Source: Devosia enhydra (GTDB taxonomy: Bacteria; Pseudomonadota; Alphaproteobacteria; Rhizobiales; Devosiaceae). Taken from it: DNA of 64,000 nucleotides. Position numbers and translations under genes: made by a program. Location of the stretch: assembly GCF_900119845.1 (NCBI RefSeq), contig NZ_FPKU01000001.1:715528-779527 (forward strand). Direction: 5' to 3'. Shown in pieces: positions 16,893 to 24,951 of this stretch. Position 1 is the first letter of the stretch. The number at the start of each line of letters is the position of its first letter. The notes beneath the pieces are model-generated. The model was not told where the DNA came from. It saw only the letters and a program-made list of their open reading frames with translations, and searched no databases.

Positions 16893-18596
16893 TCACTGCA
16901 CTAGCACGGCATGGCGGCAGCCAAAGCCATGCACCCGCACATCAGCCTCCCCGAGGCTCAGCCCCGTGACGTCGAAGGCGGCATTGAGGATGCCATCCAC
17001 GAGCGGCGCGACGGGCGCCAGAGCCAGTCGCACGGCGCTCTCATAGGCCGGTCGCAGCAGCCCGTTGAGCAGATTGAGCCCCAGAAGGGTTACCTCCACA
17101 TCGAGATCCTCGAGCAGGCTCGCCGTCAGCGATTGCGCGGCGGTGCGGGTCGAGGCCGTGCGGATGGTGCCGGCCGGCACGTCGGCGGCCGTGAAGGCGA
17201 GGTTGGTCCAGCTCTCCGATTGCGCCGCCACATCGGCACTGCCGGTGATGCGCACCGCGTTCACCACCGAAACCAGTTGTGCGGCGCTCACCGAAGGTGG
17301 CGATGCCATGGCCGTGAGCGCCGCATCGCCGACCTCGCCGATTTGCGCCCGCGCTATGCCCGGGCGGGCCGCGATCACCGCTGTGGCGCCCTGTGGCCGG
17401 CCCGGCGGGCAGGAGAGGTCGGTGAGCCGCGCCTCGGCCGAGGCGGCCTCGAGATAGATCGGCAGGCGGATGCCCGTGCCCTGCAACAGCCCCGTTCCGG
17501 CGACAGTCACGAGCAGCCGCAGGCGCAATTGCGCCGTCCGCACGATTGTGCCCTCGCGCCCCACGCCGAACCAGCCGCTGCCTTGCGGCGGCTCGCCCAC
17601 AACGATGGCGAGGCTGGTGCCGAGCAGCCCCGGCACCTGGAGCGAGACGCCGAGGCTCGCCTGATTGCGGCCATTAGCGAGCGATGCGGCGGCCCCGAGC
17701 AGTTCGATGACCCCGATTCGGGCATCGAGCCCGGCAGTCTCGGTGCCGATGCCGAGCGCGCCGAGCAGCCCGAGACCGAAGAGGCGATTGCCGCGCAGCC
17801 GCAATCCGGCGCCCACGGCGCCCGCGATATTTGTGGTCGCCGCGCCGGCTTCGCTGTTACGGCCGAGCACGGCGGCGGCGGCGGAAACGAGGTCGGAGAG
17901 CGCGAACTCGCTCGCGAGCAACTGGTCATAGGTGCCGGCCGAAAGCGACAGGCGGCCAGCCAGCGCGTCGAGCAGGTCGGCAACGGCGATGTCGGCGCCC
18001 AGGAGCCGATCATAGCCCATCACACCGGCCGAGGCCGAAATGCCGAGAAGCCCGTTGAGAAGCGTATTGGCCACGCCGCCCTCGAGGCTGGCAAGGCGCG
18101 ATCCGACCGAAAACGCCGCTCGCGCCGAGGCCGCGGCGGTGGCGCTGACCGCGATATCGGGCGGACCGAACAGGCTGCGATAGAAATAGAGCGAGCCGGG
18201 GCGCCGCAGCGTCACGCGCACCGCATCGGGCGAAGCGCTCCCCGCCACAAAGCGCTGATGGGCCGCAAGCGCATCGGTGCCGCTATAGGCCCCGGTTTCG
18301 ACCCCGACGCGCACGCCCAGCGCCGCCATCTCTGCAAGGCTGCGCCCGGCATCGAGCTGGCGCGCATCGACCAGCGCCAGCCGCGTCCGCTCTGCGGCAT
18401 TGGCAGGGTCGCCGGCCGCATGGATCGCCGCCAGATCCACCGCTGCCTGCATGGCGCGGCGTTCATGGTGCAGCATCGCCTCATCGACCATCAGCGCCGC
18501 GGTGCCGATGATGACGGGCAGGGTGATGGAAAACAGCAGCGCGAAATTGCCGCCCTCGTCGCGGCAGAACCGCTTCAGCAGCTGACGCAGGCCCAT
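16893..18596 (-). CDS. TadG-like pilus-assembly family protein
   Basis: 567 aa. The N-terminus has the TadG/TadE anchor: RDEGGNFALLFSITLPVIIGTAALMVDEA, with one membrane helix at about 17-38 preceded by a G-N-F-A motif, then a helix HERRAMQAAVDLAAIHAA. The long remainder is Ala/Leu/Gly rich, expected to lie outside the membrane, and probably contains the DUF2134-like region common to TadG proteins. It is separated by three bases from the upstream TadE-like gene. No other tad/cpa genes are in the window, so a role in a Flp pilus is uncertain. Confidence 0.75.
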   Translation of the reverse strand: MGLRQLLKRFCRDEGGNFALLFSITLPVIIGTAALMVDEAMLHHERRAMQAAVDLAAIHAAGDPANAAERTRLALVDARQLDAGRSLAEMAALGVRVGVETGAYSGTDALAAHQRFVAGSASPDAVRVTLRRPGSLYFYRSLFGPPDIAVSATAAASARAAFSVGSRLASLEGGVANTLLNGLLGISASAGVMGYDRLLGADIAVADLLDALAGRLSLSAGTYDQLLASEFALSDLVSAAAAVLGRNSEAGAATTNIAGAVGAGLRLRGNRLFGLGLLGALGIGTETAGLDARIGVIELLGAAASLANGRNQASLGVSLQVPGLLGTSLAIVVGEPPQGSGWFGVGREGTIVRTAQLRLRLLVTVAGTGLLQGTGIRLPIYLEAASAEARLTDLSCPPGRPQGATAVIAARPGIARAQIGEVGDAALTAMASPPSVSAAQLVSVVNAVRITGSADVAAQSESWTNLAFTAADVPAGTIRTASTRTAAQSLTASLLEDLDVEVTLLGLNLLNGLLRPAYESAVRLALAPVAPLVDGILNAAFDVTGLSLGEADVRVHGFGCRHAVLVQ

Positions 18597-18599
18597 GGC

Positions 18600-19034
18600 T
18601 CATGCGCCGCCATTGCGGATGGTGGCGCGGTGGCGGATGGCCTTGCCCGGGCCGGGCAGGGGCACGCCGAGGTTCCAGATCGGCAGCGCCGACGCATCAT
18701 AGGTCAGCGTAACGAGGAACTGGTTGGCCTCGCTTGCCGAAGGCCCTGCCTCCACCCCCACCGCACCCAGCCCGAGCAGCGGATAGACCGCCGCGTTCCG
18801 ATCGATGAAGCCGGTGGCAAGGTTGATGCGCTCGGCATCCGACAGGCCGGCCACGGAGGCGCGGGCGGCATCGGCGGCCAGCTGTTGCAGCGAGTGCGAG
18901 GCTGCAAGATAAAGCCCATAGGCGAGGCTGCCCATCACGAGAAACAGGAAGACGGGCAGGATGAGCGCGAATTCGACGGCCGATGCACCGCGCGCGCAGG
19001 TGCGAAAGTGCCGTTTCTCCCCAACAACAGCCAT
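18600..19034 (-). CDS. TadE-like pseudopilin-family protein
   Basis: 144 aa from ATG 19034. Seen: ARGASAVEFALILPVF, the classic TadE motif with Glu at position 5 after the processing-type site, one membrane helix (about 18-42), and a helical then beta-rich C-terminal domain. In-frame ATG codons at 19043 and 19064 exist. GGAG at 19044-19047 touches the 19043 ATG but sits nine bases from 19034, which decides the start used here. TadE proteins are minor pilins processed by a TadV-type peptidase; no such peptidase gene is in the window. Confidence 0.78.
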   Translation of the reverse strand: MAVVGEKRHFRTCARGASAVEFALILPVFLFLVMGSLAYGLYLAASHSLQQLAADAARASVAGLSDAERINLATGFIDRNAAVYPLLGLGAVGVEAGPSASEANQFLVTLTYDASALPIWNLGVPLPGPGKAIRHRATIRNGGA

Positions 19035-19326
19035 CTTGGTCATCTCCGGTGAGTGCGCCGGCAATCATGGACCGAGCTCGCCCAGAGACGGTTATTGCGG
19101 CTCTGCTCAGAGTACTGATGGGAGGCTCGCCACTACTTACGGAGAGAGCGCAGCATCGGCGCAGTGCGGAGACATCGACTGCGTCGGACGAAATGGATGA
19201 ACCGGCAAGGGCTTGCGGCGCTCCCACCACAGGCCGCACCCTCACATCGCGGCCAACACCGGTGGAGGCAGCCGCCGATACGGCGCAAAACCCGCGTTAA
19301 CCATCGCTGAGAGGAGTGAGAAAGCG

Positions 19327-19403
19327 TGGCGACCCCGGCGTGACTCGAACACGCAACCACTCGCTTAGAAGGCGAGTGCTCTATCCGGTTGAGCTACGGG
19401 GCC
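19327..19403 (-). tRNA. tRNA-Arg (TCT)
   Basis: Minus strand, 77 nt with encoded CCA. The acceptor stem is GGCCCCG/CGGGGTC (one G-T pair). The anticodon loop CTTCTAA between ACTCGC and GCGAGT gives TCT, and the T-loop is GTTCGAGTC. The 262 bases between it and the TadE gene contain nothing I can name. Confidence 0.95.
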
Positions 19404-19531
19404 TCTCGCGCCGAGCTTCCTGCCCCAGAGCGCGCGCGCGCGCAAGGGAAATCCGGCCGCGCCACGCTGCGCTTGCCCGCTGCGTGGCTTCGTGGCAAAG
19501 CCGATGGCGGATGCCAGCAGGGGAGAGCTGC

Positions 19532-20107
19532 ATGAACGGGGTGAGGGCGAAAGCCGGCCGGATCGTCATGGCGCTGGGCGCGCTCGGTCTTTGCACCTTT
19601 GCCACGACGGCGCAGGAGGCGACGGTGCAACTGGCGCGGGGCGCCTCATCGCCCTCGCTCGCTGCGCTTGAAACCAGCCTTGCCGCGGCCGGGCTGGGCT
19701 TTGGCGAAACGCTGGTTGCCGGCGATGCCGAAGCACAGCGCGCCGGGCTGCTCGATCTCGCCCTCGCGAGCGCGCCGCCCATGGTGCTGGTCATGCCCTT
19801 TGATCGCACCAGCCGCGATCTGGCGCAGGTCGGCGCCTTGGCCGATCTCCGGCCCGCTCTGGCGCTCGAGGATGTCTCGGCGCTCATCGATCCGGCCTGC
19901 GTGGTCGAGGGGCGGCTCGCCTGCATCCCCATCGGCTCGGGAAGCGATTGCGGCCCGGCCGGTCCGATCGCGGTCGTCTTTCCGGCCAGCGATGACCAGC
20001 GCGTCGTTGCGCTGCAATGGCAGACGGCGCTCACACTTTTCGATGCCGAGATTGCCGGTGCCCTGGGCACGGGCGGTTTCTGCACCCAGCCAGCACGGGA
20101 AGGCTGA
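19532..20107 (+). CDS. secreted protein of unknown function
   Basis: 191 aa. Start ATG 19532 follows GGGGAGAG and opens a normal signal peptide (residues 1-30, cut near TTAQEA), whereas the longer open frame upstream runs through tRNA sequence. The mature part is Ala/Leu rich with VLVMPFDRTSRD in the middle and Cys residues at about 132, 138, 146 and 187 that could form disulphides in the periplasm. I recognise no domain. It sits two bases before a sugar isomerase and then an oxidoreductase, so it probably belongs to the same sugar-related operon. Confidence 0.65.
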   Translation: MNGVRAKAGRIVMALGALGLCTFATTAQEATVQLARGASSPSLAALETSLAAAGLGFGETLVAGDAEAQRAGLLDLALASAPPMVLVMPFDRTSRDLAQVGALADLRPALALEDVSALIDPACVVEGRLACIPIGSGSDCGPAGPIAVVFPASDDQRVVALQWQTALTLFDAEIAGALGTGGFCTQPAREG

Positions 20108-20109
20108 CC

Positions 20110-21174
20110 ATGAAGACGATCAAGGGGCCGGGCATCTTTCTGGCCCAGTTCGCGGGCGACAGCGCGCCATTCGACAGTTTCGATGCCATCTGCGGCTGGG
20201 CCGCCGGGCTTGGCTACAAGGGCGTGCAGGTGCCAACCTGGGTCTCCTCGCTGATCGATCTCCGGCTGGCCGCCGAGAGCCGCACCTATTGCGACGAGCT
20301 GGCCGGCACCGCCGCGCGCCACGGGCTCGTCATCACCGAGCTTTCCACCCATCTCCAGGGCCAGCTGGTGGCCGCCCATCCGGCCTATGATGCGATGCTC
20401 GATGGCTTCGCGCCAAAGGCGCTGCACGGCAAGCCGGCGGAGCGGCAGCGCTGGGCCGTCGACCAGCTGCATCTCGCGGCCAAGGCCTCGCGCAATCTGG
20501 GGCTGTCGGCGCATGCCACCTTCTCGGGAGCGCTGGCCTGGCCGTACCTCTATCCCTTCCCGCAGCGGCCGGCCGGGCTGATCGAGGAGGCCTTCGACGA
20601 GCTCGCTCGGCGTTGGCATCCGATCCTCGATGCCTTCGAGCAAGAGGGCATCGATCTCTGCTACGAAATCCATCCCGGCGAAGACCTACATGACGGGGTG
20701 AGCTACGAGATGTTCCTCGAGCGCGTCAACAATCACGCCCGCGCCAATCTGCTCTATGATCCCAGCCACTTCGTGCTGCAGCAGCTCGACTATCTCGCCT
20801 ATATCGACATCTATCACCCGCGCATAAAGATGTTTCACGTCAAGGATGCCGAGTTCAACCCCACGGGCCGGCAGGGCGTCTATGGCGGTTATCAGAGCTG
20901 GGTCGATCGGGCAGGGCGCTTCCGCTCGCTCGGCGATGGGCAGGTGGATTTCGGCGCGGTCTTTTCCAAGCTGACCCAATATGATTTCCCCGGCTGGGCC
21001 GTGCTCGAATGGGAATGCGCCCTCAAGCATCCCGAAGATGGCGCGCGCGAAGGCGCCCAGTTCATCTCGGCCCATATCATCCGCGTCACCGAGCGCGCTT
21101 TCGACGATTTCGCGGCGGCCGGCACCGATCGCGCCGCCAACCGCCGGCTGCTGGGCCTGGGCGAGGAGAGCTGA
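20110..21174 (+). CDS. sugar phosphate isomerase/epimerase (TIM barrel, AP-endonuclease family 2 fold)
   Basis: 354 aa xylose-isomerase-like TIM barrel. Likely metal ligands are seen in IDLCYEIHPGEDLHDG (Glu, about 182), LLYDPSHFVLQQ (Asp/His, about 218-221), IKMFHVKDAEFNP (His, about 243) and WAVLEWECALKHPED (Glu, about 299). The family interconverts keto- and aldo-sugars or inositol derivatives. The length and the ...GGYQSWVDRAGRFRSLGDGQVDFGAVF... segment resemble the group paired with Gfo/Idh/MocA enzymes in sugar or inositol catabolism. Followed two bases later by such an oxidoreductase. Substrate unknown. Confidence 0.88.
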   Translation: MKTIKGPGIFLAQFAGDSAPFDSFDAICGWAAGLGYKGVQVPTWVSSLIDLRLAAESRTYCDELAGTAARHGLVITELSTHLQGQLVAAHPAYDAMLDGFAPKALHGKPAERQRWAVDQLHLAAKASRNLGLSAHATFSGALAWPYLYPFPQRPAGLIEEAFDELARRWHPILDAFEQEGIDLCYEIHPGEDLHDGVSYEMFLERVNNHARANLLYDPSHFVLQQLDYLAYIDIYHPRIKMFHVKDAEFNPTGRQGVYGGYQSWVDRAGRFRSLGDGQVDFGAVFSKLTQYDFPGWAVLEWECALKHPEDGAREGAQFISAHIIRVTERAFDDFAAAGTDRAANRRLLGLGEES

Positions 21175-21176
21175 AC

Positions 21177-22316
21177 ATGGCTGAGACCGGAGCACGCAAG
21201 ATCAGGCTCGGGATGGTGGGCGGCGGCAGCGGCGCCTTCATCGGGGCCGTGCACCGCATCGTCGCGCGGATCGATGGCGATTACGATCTCGTCGCCGGCG
21301 CCTTTTCCTCCCGCGCCGAGATATCGCGCGCGAGCGGCGCCGCCATCGGGCTCGACCCGGCCCGCGTCTATGGCAGCTATGACGAGATGGCGAGGGCCGA
21401 GGCCGGCCGGCCCGACGGTATCGAGGCGGTTGCCATCGTTACGCCCAATCACCTGCATGCCGGGCCGGCACGCGCCTTTCTCGAAGCGGGCATCCACGTC
21501 ATCTGCGACAAGCCGCTGACGGCGACGCTCGCGGAGGCCGAGGCGCTGGCCAAAGTCGAGCCGCGCAACGGCGCAAAGTTCCTCCTCACCCACAACTACA
21601 CCGGATTTCCGCTGATCCGGCAGGCCCGCAAGATGGTAGCCGATGGGCTGCTCGGCACCCTGCGCATGGTCAATGTCGAATATGCGCAGGATTGGCTGAC
21701 AAAGCCCGTCGAGAGCAAACAGGCCGAATGGCGGCTCGATCCGGCCCGCTCGGGGGCGGGCGGCGCTATCGGCGATATCGGCACGCATGCCTATAATCTC
21801 ATGCGCTTCGTAGTCGGCCAGAAGCCCGAGGCATTGGCAGCCGATCTTGCCGCCCTCGTGCCGGGGCGGGTGCTCGACGACAATGTCAACATCCTCCTGC
21901 GCTTCGCGGGCGGCGCGCGCGGCATGCTCTGGGCCAGCCAGGTCGCGCCCGGCAACGAGAACGGTCTGCGGCTGCGGATATACGGCGATCGCGCCGGGCT
22001 CGACTGGAGCCAGGAAGATCCCAACCGCCTCCATTACACGCCCTTCGGCGAACCCCGGCAGATCCTGACGCGGGGCGGGCCGATGGCCGGCGTCGGCGGG
22101 GCCGCGCCTGGCACGGGCGTCCGCGTGCCCTCCGGCCACCCCGAAGGCTATCTCGAAGCCTTCGCCACCCTCTACGCCGAATTCGCCGCCGTGATCCGTG
22201 GCGACACCGAACCCGCCGACCGCCTGCCCTCGCTCGCCGACGGCCTCGAAGGCGTCCGCTTCATCGACACCGCCGTCAGATCCAGCCAGTCCGACAGCCG
22301 CTGGCTGCCGCTCTGA
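21177..22316 (+). CDS. Gfo/Idh/MocA-family NAD(P)-dependent oxidoreductase
   Basis: 379 aa. The N-terminal Rossmann fold has RLGMVGGGSGAFIGAVHR (residues about 10-27). VAIVTPNHLHAG and HVICDKPLTATLAEAE include the family's catalytic-type Lys (CDKPLT), followed by the GAIGDIGTHAYNL segment of the C-terminal alpha/beta domain with its His. The enzyme oxidises or reduces a sugar or cyclitol. It starts two bases after the isomerase with GAGGAG in front. The pair resembles two-step sugar oxidation/isomerisation modules; no transporter is linked here. Confidence 0.9.
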   Translation: MAETGARKIRLGMVGGGSGAFIGAVHRIVARIDGDYDLVAGAFSSRAEISRASGAAIGLDPARVYGSYDEMARAEAGRPDGIEAVAIVTPNHLHAGPARAFLEAGIHVICDKPLTATLAEAEALAKVEPRNGAKFLLTHNYTGFPLIRQARKMVADGLLGTLRMVNVEYAQDWLTKPVESKQAEWRLDPARSGAGGAIGDIGTHAYNLMRFVVGQKPEALAADLAALVPGRVLDDNVNILLRFAGGARGMLWASQVAPGNENGLRLRIYGDRAGLDWSQEDPNRLHYTPFGEPRQILTRGGPMAGVGGAAPGTGVRVPSGHPEGYLEAFATLYAEFAAVIRGDTEPADRLPSLADGLEGVRFIDTAVRSSQSDSRWLPL

Positions 22317-22345
22317 ACCTTCTTTCTCCCCTCGAGTAGAAGGCG

Positions 22346-22438
22346 CCCCCTTTGCCTTCTCCCCTGAGGGGAGAACGTGGCCCGAAGGGCCGGATGAGGG
22401 GTTCAGATTATGGGCTTAGCCGAGACCCCGAACCCCTC
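22346..22438. repeat. intergenic palindromic repeat, copy A
   Basis: About 93 bp: CCCCCTTTGCCTTCTCCCCT, its inverted arm AGGGGAGAA, GGCCC..GGGCC, then GATGAGGGGTTCAGATTATG and an end matching AACCCCTC. It recurs 159 bp downstream. A degenerate fragment TTCTCCCCTCGAG-like lies just before it at 22320-22340. This family is widespread between genes in Hyphomicrobiales (recalled, not searched). No gene lies in this 300-bp gap. Confidence 0.8.
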
Positions 22439-22504
22439 TCCCCGGCGGGGACAGGGGGCGATAGGGCCGAGAGCGGGGCGTAAGCCAATAGTGGCACGAG
22501 GGTG

Positions 22505-22599
22505 CCCCCTTTGCCTTCTCCCCTCGAGGGGAGAAGTTGGCCCGCAGGGCCGGATGAGGGGTTCAGATTATGCGCTCAAGCCGAGAAGCTGAACCCCTC
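22505..22599. repeat. intergenic palindromic repeat, copy B
   Basis: Direct repeat of copy A with minor changes. Its core TTCTCCCCTCGAGGGGAGAA (22516-22535) is a perfect 20-bp palindrome. A truncated third core, CTCTCCCCT-C-AGGGGAGAG, is at 22609-22627 and contains the stop codon of the neighbouring leftward gene. Confidence 0.8.
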
Positions 22600-22616
22600 A
22601 CCCCAGCCCTCTCCCC

Positions 22617-23621
22617 TCAGGGGAGAGCGAGCCCACTCCCCACCTCCAGCACGATCTTTCCGATATGCCGGCTCGTCTCCATCCGCGCATGCGCATCGGC
22701 CGCCTTCGCGAGCGGAAACACGCTGTCGACCACCGGCTTGAACCGGCCATCGGCAACCCACGGCCACACCCGGTCGCGCACCGCCGCGACGATCGCGGTC
22801 TTTTCCGCATCGGGGCGGCTGCGGAGCGTGGAGCCGGTGATGCGCAGGCGGTTCATCATCACGCGGGCGAGATCGAGTTCGCCCATCCTTCCGCCGGAAA
22901 AGGCGATGATCGCAAGGCGGCCGCCCGGCGCCAGCGCCTTGATGTTGCCCGGCAGATAGGACCCGCCGATGATGTCGAGAATGACATCGACGCCCTTGCC
23001 GAACTCGGCCTTGATCACGCCGGCGAAGTCTTCCTCGCGGTAGTTGATCGCCCGTTCGGCCCCCAATGCCCGGGCGGCTTCAGCCTTTTCGGCCGACCCG
23101 ACCGTCACGCTCACCTTCGCCCCATGCAGCCGCGCCATCTGGATGGCGGTGACCCCGATACCGCTCGTGCCGCCATGCACCAGCAGGTGCTCGCCCGGCG
23201 CAAGCGCGGCGGTGTCGAACACATTGGTCCACACCGTGGCGATGGCCTCGATCAGCGTCGCGCCTTCGACAAAGGAGAGCCGGTCGGGCAGCGGCAGCAC
23301 ATGCCCGGCATTGGCCGTGCAATAGCCAGCATGGCCACCCCCGGCGAGCAGCGCGACGACGCGGTCTCCGATCGCCCAGCCCGAAACGCCGTCGCCCAGC
23401 GCCGAAATCGTGCCGGAAACCTCGAGCCCCGGCAGGTCCGAGGCGCCCGCCGGTGGCGGATAGACCCCGCGCCGCTGGGCCAGATCGGCGCCGTTGAGGC
23501 CAGCCGCTGCCACCTTGATCAGCACCTCGCCCGGACCCGGTTGGGGGATCGGCCGGCGCGTCAAGGCCAGCACCTCGGGGCCGCCCTTGCCGGCGATTTC
23601 AATGGCGGGCATGTCGGTCAT
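22617..23621 (-). CDS. zinc-free quinone-oxidoreductase-type NADPH reductase (MDR family)
   Basis: 334 aa medium-chain dehydrogenase/reductase. Seen: GPEVLALTRRPIPQPGPGEVLIKVAAAGLNGADLAQRRG (opening domain), and the NADP fold with HGGTSGIGVTAIQMA (about 145-160) and VTVGSAEKAEAARALGA. The zinc ligands of alcohol dehydrogenases are absent, as in quinone oxidoreductases and enoyl/acrylyl-CoA reductases such as AcuI. GGAG seven bases upstream supports ATG 23621. It is the last gene of the operon with the CoA-transferase and dehydratase-like genes, so reduction of an enoyl thioester is a fair guess. Its stop lies at the centre of a repeat palindrome. Confidence 0.87.
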   Translation of the reverse strand: MTDMPAIEIAGKGGPEVLALTRRPIPQPGPGEVLIKVAAAGLNGADLAQRRGVYPPPAGASDLPGLEVSGTISALGDGVSGWAIGDRVVALLAGGGHAGYCTANAGHVLPLPDRLSFVEGATLIEAIATVWTNVFDTAALAPGEHLLVHGGTSGIGVTAIQMARLHGAKVSVTVGSAEKAEAARALGAERAINYREEDFAGVIKAEFGKGVDVILDIIGGSYLPGNIKALAPGGRLAIIAFSGGRMGELDLARVMMNRLRITGSTLRSRPDAEKTAIVAAVRDRVWPWVADGRFKPVVDSVFPLAKAADAHARMETSRHIGKIVLEVGSGLALP

Positions 23622-23643
23622 AGGCTGTCTCCGGTCAAAATGG

Positions 23644-24951
23644 TCAGGCTTTGCAGCGCGTATCGATGAACGCCCCGACCTGCCTTTGCATCTCTGCATC
23701 GTCCCAGAGCCGCGCGTCCACCATGCTGGCGCTGAGTTCCAGCACCGGCAGGCCGGCTTTTTCGAGGCTGGTGCGGCAGATTTCCGTGCCATAGGCCGAA
23801 AGCCTGTCGCCCTGAGGGGTCAGCATCACGGCGCCATGGGCACCAAAGGCTTCCGCCTGCTCGAGAATCCATCCGGCCATCCAGGGCGGCAGATGCAGCT
23901 GCTCATTCATCGAGATCGACCGGGCTGCCAGCGCGCGCAGCGGATCGTCGTCGAAATATTTGCGATAACCGTCCGAAAAGAAGTTCGTGTACATCGACCA
24001 GACGAACACCGCGCCATGGCTTTCCTCGAAGGCGCGGTAAAAGCCGGTGTTGAACCACAGCCCGGTGTTGATCCAGAGCAGCCGCACCTTCTCGTTGCCG
24101 CAGATGCCATAGCCGGTATCGACCCGCTGCTGGATCTCCTCGACATAGCTGCGCATGTGGTCCACCGCCCATTGCGAGCCGCGATTCCAGGTGGCCGCCA
24201 TCACATTGGTCAGCTGGTCGGGCAGGGCGACCGGGCAGGGCCGCGCCTTGGCGATCAGGTCGCGGGCTTCCGCTGCAAGTTCGCCGGCCTCGTTGATGCG
24301 GTGCATCTCCTCGGCCAGCGTGTCGCGGTTGAGCTTGCGCCCCAGCACGCCTTCGGAAAAGCCGATCAGCGCCTCGATCTGCTCCACCTGATAATCGAGC
24401 CGGTGGCTTTCATAGAGCCATTCCCAGTTGCGCTGCGCATGGTTCCACCAGTCGGGAACCAACCGCGTCTGCGAGGGCGTATCGAGATAGAAGGCCGGGC
24501 AGTCGAAGGCGCCGGCCCATTGGGCGGTGATGCGCTGGGCGTAGTCGCCGCGCAACCGGTCGAGGATCAGCGCCGGGCGCGGCAACCCGCCATAGGGCGC
24601 CTTTTCCGGGTTGCCATCCAGCGTCGTCATCATCGGCAGGCTGAGATAGCGCGGCAGGTCGTGGTGATAGCCCAGCCGGTCCATCAGGTCGAAATAATGC
24701 GGCGACAGCCGCTTGGCCGCGATGATCGAGGAGTACCAGGTGTTGGTCACCAGCGGCACGTCCATCGCGTGGAAGATCTCGTGCGGCGAAACCGCCGCTG
24801 CGATCACATAGGGTTCGCCTTCCTCGATAGCGCGGTGCTGGAAATCCTTGAACCAGGATTTCTGCTTGTCCCGCGCCCGTGCGGTCGCGGCGAGCCGGTC
24901 CCCATCCGCTTCGGTGTCGGCTGCCGGCGAGGGCTTGGTTGCGGCGGTCAT
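23644..24951 (-). CDS. 2-hydroxyacyl-CoA dehydratase-family subunit (HgdA-like)
   Basis: 435 aa. The fold and length match the larger subunit of 2-hydroxyacyl-CoA dehydratases and benzoyl-CoA reductases (HGD-D family). Opening VSPHEIFHAMDVPLVTNTWY corresponds to the P-E-L..A.G..P segment, and LEKAGLPVLELSASMVDAR to the C-terminal ...GIP.L.LE.D..D.R motif. Five Cys are present, but the positions where the family normally supplies 4Fe-4S ligands read YHHDLPRYL and TPQGDRLSAYG, without Cys. This is a comparison from memory. ATG overlaps the stop of the second subunit (ATGA). No activator ATPase (HgdC type) is in the window. Confidence 0.8.
   Translation of the reverse strand: MTAATKPSPAADTEADGDRLAATARARDKQKSWFKDFQHRAIEEGEPYVIAAAVSPHEIFHAMDVPLVTNTWYSSIIAAKRLSPHYFDLMDRLGYHHDLPRYLSLPMMTTLDGNPEKAPYGGLPRPALILDRLRGDYAQRITAQWAGAFDCPAFYLDTPSQTRLVPDWWNHAQRNWEWLYESHRLDYQVEQIEALIGFSEGVLGRKLNRDTLAEEMHRINEAGELAAEARDLIAKARPCPVALPDQLTNVMAATWNRGSQWAVDHMRSYVEEIQQRVDTGYGICGNEKVRLLWINTGLWFNTGFYRAFEESHGAVFVWSMYTNFFSDGYRKYFDDDPLRALAARSISMNEQLHLPPWMAGWILEQAEAFGAHGAVMLTPQGDRLSAYGTEICRTSLEKAGLPVLELSASMVDARLWDDAEMQRQVGAFIDTRCKA

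Noticed and set aside
16911-19052. 713-codon plus-strand open frame opposite the TadG/TadE genes
   Set aside because: The minus-strand frames have clear TadG and TadE motifs; the plus frame has no recognisable domain.
19065-19326. Small gene or RNA between the TadE-like gene and tRNA-Arg
   Set aside because: Open frames exist but all are short, lack ribosome-binding sites and carry no recognisable motif; no structured RNA family recognised.
22346-22627. CRISPR-like repeat array
   Set aside because: Only two long copies and a fragment, no regular short spacers and no cas genes; it is an intergenic palindromic repeat.
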